This document shows, piece after piece, positions 60,855 to 64,000 of a stretch of DNA of 64,000 nucleotides (positions are counted from its first letter, which is position 1; each line of letters begins with the position of its first letter). The stretch is from positions 2,894,501 to 2,958,500 of the forward strand of contig NZ_CP009291.1 of NCBI RefSeq assembly GCF_000767465.1, written 5' to 3'. The notes beneath the pieces are model-generated. The model worked only from the letters and a program-made list of their open reading frames with translations, was not told the DNA's origin and did no database searches. The position numbers and the translations under genes are program-made. Source of the stretch: Novosphingobium pentaromativorans US6-1 (GTDB lineage: Bacteria; Pseudomonadota; Alphaproteobacteria; Sphingomonadales; Sphingomonadaceae).

Positions 60855-61925
60855 TCAGGCGGCCGACAGCAAGTCGCGTTCGGCGTCGTCGGCGGCAGTG
60901 GAAATGGCGCTCAGGAACTGGTCGGTTGCGCGCTCCCAGGAATAGAGTTCGCCCAGCAATGCTGCATCCTCGCGGCTGACCGTCAGCGCGCGGGCGATCG
61001 CGCAGGCGAGCGAATCGTCGACGGCTCCCGCCGGGCGCGGCAGACGGGCTTCCACGCCGCAACCGTCGCGCCCGAGAATGTCGACGGGGCCGGTAACCGG
61101 AAAGGCCGCGACCGGTGTGCCGCAGGCCAGCGCCTCGATCACCACGAGCCCGAAAGTGTCGGTGAGGCTGGGAAACACGAAGCAGTCGGCGGCGCGGTAG
61201 GCGCTCGCCAGTTCCTCGCCTGAAAGCGCGCCGAGGAAATGAACATGCGGATAGCGCCGGCGCAGGCTTTCGAGCGCCGGACCGTCGCCGACCACGACCT
61301 TGCTGCCCGTCACATCGGCATCGAGGAAGGCTTCCAGGTTCTTTTCCGGCGCGACGCGGCCGACGTTGAGCAGGACCGGGCCGGGCAGGGCGCGCATGGC
61401 CGGATGGCGCGCACCCTGGGGTGTGAATAGCTGCTGGTCGATGCCGCGGCTCCAGCGCCGCGTATGGCTGATGCCGCGCGATGCCAGCTCCCGGGCGAAG
61501 CTGCAGGTGGAGACGAGTACGGCGCGGCTCGGCGCATGGAAGCGCTGCATGATCGGCCAGAAGCGCTCGGCGCTGATCCCGGTGCGCACTGCGGCATATT
61601 CGGGAAAGCGGGTGTGGAACGCCGATGTGAACGGCACCCCGCGCGACAGGCACCAGCCGCGTGCGGCCCAGCCGATCGGGCCTTCGGTCGCGATGTGGAC
61701 GATGTCGGGCCGGGTCCGGTCAAGCATCCGGCGCACCCCGAAGCGCGGCGCCATGGCGAGCCGGATCGAGGCATAACCGGGCATCGGCAGGGTCAGGAAG
61801 TGTTCGGGCGTGACCCGGTCGACTTCGTGCCCCCGGCGCTGCAGCTCGTCGAGCGTCGCCGCGAGCGAGCGGACGACGCCGTTGACTTGCGGAAGCCAGG
61901 CGTCGGTCGCGAGCGTCAGCCTCAC
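60855..61925 (-). CDS. GT4-family glycosyltransferase, probable diacylglycerol glycosyltransferase (Agt-like)
   Basis: The 356-residue GT-B enzyme has the N-terminal ATDAWLPQVNGVVRSL stretch, acceptor-side FHTRFPEYAAVRTG, and the GT4 donor region LLNVGRVAPEKN, VVVGDGP and FVFPSLTDTFGLVVIEALACGTP. It starts at GTG and overlaps the plcP-like gene by 4 bp (GTGA). In phosphate-starved bacteria an operon of PlcP and Agt replaces phospholipids by glycolipids: Agt glycosylates the diacylglycerol that PlcP releases. The pairing, the Pho-box-like promoter and the nearby phoB all support that role here. The sugar donor is not deducible; a generic mannosyl- or glucosyltransferase is the alternative. Confidence 0.78.
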   Translation of the reverse strand: MRLTLATDAWLPQVNGVVRSLAATLDELQRRGHEVDRVTPEHFLTLPMPGYASIRLAMAPRFGVRRMLDRTRPDIVHIATEGPIGWAARGWCLSRGVPFTSAFHTRFPEYAAVRTGISAERFWPIMQRFHAPSRAVLVSTCSFARELASRGISHTRRWSRGIDQQLFTPQGARHPAMRALPGPVLLNVGRVAPEKNLEAFLDADVTGSKVVVGDGPALESLRRRYPHVHFLGALSGEELASAYRAADCFVFPSLTDTFGLVVIEALACGTPVAAFPVTGPVDILGRDGCGVEARLPRPAGAVDDSLACAIARALTVSREDAALLGELYSWERATDQFLSAISTAADDAERDLLSAA

Positions 61926-62827
61926 GCGCCGACCCTGGCCGTACTTTCCGCGGGGGCAGCCGCCCCGGCAGGGACCGCCACAGGGGCTGCCTGGTCGTGG
62001 CCGCCGGCTTCCGCGACCCAGTCGATGATCGCGATTTCGCCGGAGAGGCTTTCGGCCAGCGCCGTGCAGCTTTCGACCCAGTCACCGTCGTTGTAATAGG
62101 TGATGCCGCCAAACTGGCGGATTTCGGCGCAGTGGATATGGCCGCAGACAACGCCGTCGAAGCCGCGGTTGATCGCCTCGCTCGCCACCGCTTCCTCGTA
62201 GCTGCACACGTACTGGACCGCGTTCTTGACCTTCTTCTTCATGTAGGCGGAAAGCGACCAGTACGGCATCTTCAGGCGCCGGCGCACGGCGTTGAAGGCG
62301 ATGTTGGCGCGCAGCAGCATGCCGTATGCCTTGTCGCCCAGGAAGGCGAGCCACTTGTGGTAGAGCACGACGCCGTCGAAGGCATCGCCGTGGGTCACCA
62401 GCAGGCGGCGCCCGTCGAGCGTCTCGTGCACCGCTTCCAGCACCAGTTCGACGCCGCCGAAGGTCAGACCGGCATAGTCGCGCAGCATTTCGTCGTGGTT
62501 GCCGGCAATGAAGACGACGCGGGTGCCCCGGTGCGCCATCTTGAGGATGCGGCGGATCACTTCATTGTGGGCATCGGGCCAGTACCAGCCTTTGCGCAGC
62601 CGCCAGCCGTCGACGATGTCGCCGACCAGATAGAGCGTCTGGCATTCCACCGAACGCAGGAAGTCCACCAGCATCGCGGCATTGCAACCGCGCGTGCCCA
62701 GGTGAACGTCGGAAATCCAGATGGTGCGATACTTGCGCTTGGGCCGAAAGCCCTTCGGGTCCGGCAAGTCGAGCCAGGCCGGAATCTTGCCGCTACGTTC
62801 GAGAAGACTGTCGACATCGGTCCGCAT
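61922..62827 (-). CDS. plcP: PlcP-like metallophosphoesterase (phosphate-starvation phospholipase C)
   Basis: The 301-residue protein is a calcineurin-type phosphoesterase: WISDVHLGTRGCNAAMLVDF, LVGDIVDGWRLRKGW, FIAGNHDEML, LLVTHGDAFDGVV and CGHIHCAEIR supply the metal ligands. It is often mislabelled as a UDP-diacylglucosamine hydrolase. The GTRGCNAAML start and the MKKKVKNAVQYV region match the PlcP group of Sinorhizobium, which cleaves phosphatidylcholine and related lipids under phosphate limitation. It precedes the glycosyltransferase gene with a 4-bp overlap, and a Pho-box-like array lies 62 bp upstream. Activity on phospholipids is inferred. Confidence 0.8.
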   Translation of the reverse strand: MRTDVDSLLERSGKIPAWLDLPDPKGFRPKRKYRTIWISDVHLGTRGCNAAMLVDFLRSVECQTLYLVGDIVDGWRLRKGWYWPDAHNEVIRRILKMAHRGTRVVFIAGNHDEMLRDYAGLTFGGVELVLEAVHETLDGRRLLVTHGDAFDGVVLYHKWLAFLGDKAYGMLLRANIAFNAVRRRLKMPYWSLSAYMKKKVKNAVQYVCSYEEAVASEAINRGFDGVVCGHIHCAEIRQFGGITYYNDGDWVESCTALAESLSGEIAIIDWVAEAGGHDQAAPVAVPAGAAAPAESTARVGA

Positions 62828-62888
62828 CAGAATGCTTCCCCCCGGTTGTTACCGATGTTTTTCTTCGCATTTTCCGGTTGCGCGGGCG

Positions 62889-62916
62889 TGACGGTTGCGG
62901 GTCAGTTTAATGACAG
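62889..62916 (-). promoter_or_regulatory. Pho-box-like array upstream of plcP
   Basis: Read on the minus strand: CTGTCAT-taaa-CTGACCC-gcaa-CCGTCAC, with GTCA cores at 62914 and 62892 (22 bp apart) and a degenerate middle unit. The first unit is a perfect CTGTCAT. The array lies 62 bp before the plcP-like start codon. Confidence 0.65.
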
Positions 62917-62935
62917 CGCCAGTTTTCACGCGCTT

Positions 62936-62964
62936 GTCATCGATATGTCACCCGTTCGTCACAC
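62936..62964 (+). promoter_or_regulatory. Pho box upstream of the PhoB paralogue
   Basis: GTCA cores at 62936, 62947 and 62958 repeat with an exact 11-bp period: TGTCATC-gata-TGTCACC-cgtt-CGTCACA. They read toward the response-regulator gene starting at 63007, whose expression should therefore rise in low phosphate. Confidence 0.8.
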
Positions 62965-63006
62965 TAGAGCGCCACTAACCCCAACGTATTGACAAGGCAG
63001 GGGGCA

Positions 63007-63681
63007 ATGCGGCGCATCGACATTCTATTGGCAAGCGAACTGACCGGAGGGCTGGCGCCTTTCCGGCACGACGACATCGAGGTCGTCCTGCATCGCTGGA
63101 CCGATTTTGCCGAACTGCCGCTGATCGAAGGCGCGCTCTGGATCTTCATCGACTGGGTCCTGCCCGAGATGTCGGGTCTGGAACTGTGCCGGCGGCTGCG
63201 TGCCGATGCGATCACCTCGCACGCGCATGTCACAATCGTGCTTGAGGAAGACAACGTCGAGGACCGCAAGCGCGCGCTGCGCATGGGCGCGGACGACTAC
63301 ATGGTCGGCCCGCTCACCCGCAATGCGCTGCTCGACCGGGTTCTGGGCGCGAGCCTGAGCGAACAGGACAGCGCCGGGATCCGGGTGGTCGCGCAAGGGG
63401 ACCTGACCGTCGATCTTGCCGCATTCCAGGCCCGCTGGCAGGGCAAGCCGATCTCGCTGATGCCCAACGAACTGCGCCTGCTGCGTTACTTCATCGAGCA
63501 TCCCGGCCGTGTCTTCACCCGCACGCAGCTCATCGCCGCGCTCGGCAAGCAGGAACCGCCGGTGGACGAACGCACCGTCGATGTCTGGATCGGACGCCTG
63601 CGCCGGGCCCTCAAGGGCGTGGGCGCAGGCAATCCTTTGCGCACGGTGCGCTCGCTCGGCTACGTCTTCGATACGCTCTGA
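63007..63681 (+). CDS. PhoB-like winged-helix regulator with degenerate receiver
   Basis: The 224-residue protein has a receiver-like N-terminal half and an OmpR/PhoB winged helix very like that of PhoB (LRLLRYFIEHPGRVFTRTQLI, VDERTVDVWIGRLRRAL, PLRTVRSLGYVF). In the receiver the Asp in FIDWVLPEMSG is kept. The N-terminal acidic pair is replaced (LLASELTG), the switch Thr region reads VTIVLEEDN, and the Lys of DDYVTKPF is Gly (DDYMVGPL). Normal phosphorylation signalling is thus unlikely. I chose ATG at 63007 after AGGGGGC; the frame extends to a TTG at 62989. It sits behind its own Pho box, so it may modulate or sustain the phosphate response. Confidence 0.82.
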   Translation: MRRIDILLASELTGGLAPFRHDDIEVVLHRWTDFAELPLIEGALWIFIDWVLPEMSGLELCRRLRADAITSHAHVTIVLEEDNVEDRKRALRMGADDYMVGPLTRNALLDRVLGASLSEQDSAGIRVVAQGDLTVDLAAFQARWQGKPISLMPNELRLLRYFIEHPGRVFTRTQLIAALGKQEPPVDERTVDVWIGRLRRALKGVGAGNPLRTVRSLGYVFDTL

Positions 63682-63684
63682 GGC

Positions 63685-64000
63685 TCAGCCGAGCCAGCCC
63701 GCCGTCTGCGCCAGCAGCCACAGGCCGATCACCAGGAACAGCAGCGCGGCCGCCATGCGCACGACATTGAGCGGTACCCGCTTGATGATCTCGTGCCCCA
63801 GGAACACCGCCGGCACGTTGGCTATCATCATGCCGATGGTGGTCCCGCTCATGACCGGCAGGACGCTCTGGAAGCGGGCGCCCAACGCGATCGTGGCGAG
63901 CTGCGTCTTGTCGCCCATCTCGACGATGAAGAAGGCTATCGCGGTGGCCACGAAAGGGCCGAAGCGGCTGGGCCTGGCTTCCTCGTCCTCGTCGAACGTG
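63685..64000 (-). CDS. GDT1/UPF0016 (TMEM165-like) cation transporter, partial
   Basis: The frame runs from the stop at 63685 to the right edge, so the N-terminal part is missing. The visible 104 residues begin with an acidic/Pro linker (FDEDEEARPSRFG) and then show the family signature VEMGDKTQLATIALGARF, which repeats in both halves of these proteins, followed by two or three helices. Family members export or exchange Mn2+ or Ca2+ across membranes. The gene is convergent with the PhoB paralogue, their stops being 3 bp apart. An internal GTG at 63951 is not the true start. Confidence 0.82.
   Translation of the reverse strand, partial: TFDEDEEARPSRFGPFVATAIAFFIVEMGDKTQLATIALGARFQSVLPVMSGTTIGMMIANVPAVFLGHEIIKRVPLNVVRMAAALLFLVIGLWLLAQTAGWLG

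Overview
The window is high-GC, gene-dense alphaproteobacterial chromosome, most like a sphingomonad (Novosphingobium or Sphingomonas type). This placement is an inference. It rests on a zwf-edd-glk-eda Entner-Doudoroff operon, a 1580-residue NAD-glutamate dehydrogenase, a TonB-dependent receptor, an arginine succinyltransferase (AST) cluster and two OprO/OprP-type porins. I saw no rRNA, tRNA, CRISPR array, insertion sequence or phage gene.

Left arm (1-26 kb). A minus-strand operon, cut by the left edge, encodes a periplasmic TPR/CHAT caspase-like protein, a CHASE2-adenylate cyclase, a FecR-like exported protein and a two-partner-secretion translocator (TpsB). It looks like an envelope sensing/secretion module without a clear textbook counterpart. 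Next come a heme-monooxygenase-like gene coupled to a truncated hemoglobin that apparently starts at CTG, an OprB-type porin, a TolB-propeller amidohydrolase, a PaiB-like flavoprotein gene divergent from a MocR regulator, a TonB siderophore-type receptor with an esterase, two flavoproteins, a lipoprotein, an exported MsrA, and a LacI regulator with an MFS sugar transporter.

Middle (26-50 kb). This part handles amino-acid and central carbon metabolism. It holds the large GDH, an Lrp-type regulator divergent from phhA-hppD-VOC-maiA (phenylalanine/tyrosine breakdown), a membrane diguanylate cyclase, and a five-gene AST operon. In the AST operon an M20 hydrolase and a DUF1338 protein accompany astD, astA and astB. 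The Entner-Doudoroff operon zwf-edd-glk-eda ends in a divergent PEP-carboxylase-like gene.

Right arm (50.7-64 kb). This is a compact phosphate-starvation island: phoR, two divergent porins, pstSCAB-phoU-phoB, then a minus-strand glycosyltransferase and metallophosphoesterase pair that matches the PlcP/Agt phospholipid-replacement system, and a second PhoB-like regulator with a degenerate receiver. GTCA repeats at about 11-bp spacing (Pho boxes) are visible upstream of one porin gene and of pstS. Two more, facing opposite ways, lie between plcP and the PhoB paralog. The window ends inside a GDT1/UPF0016 cation transporter gene.
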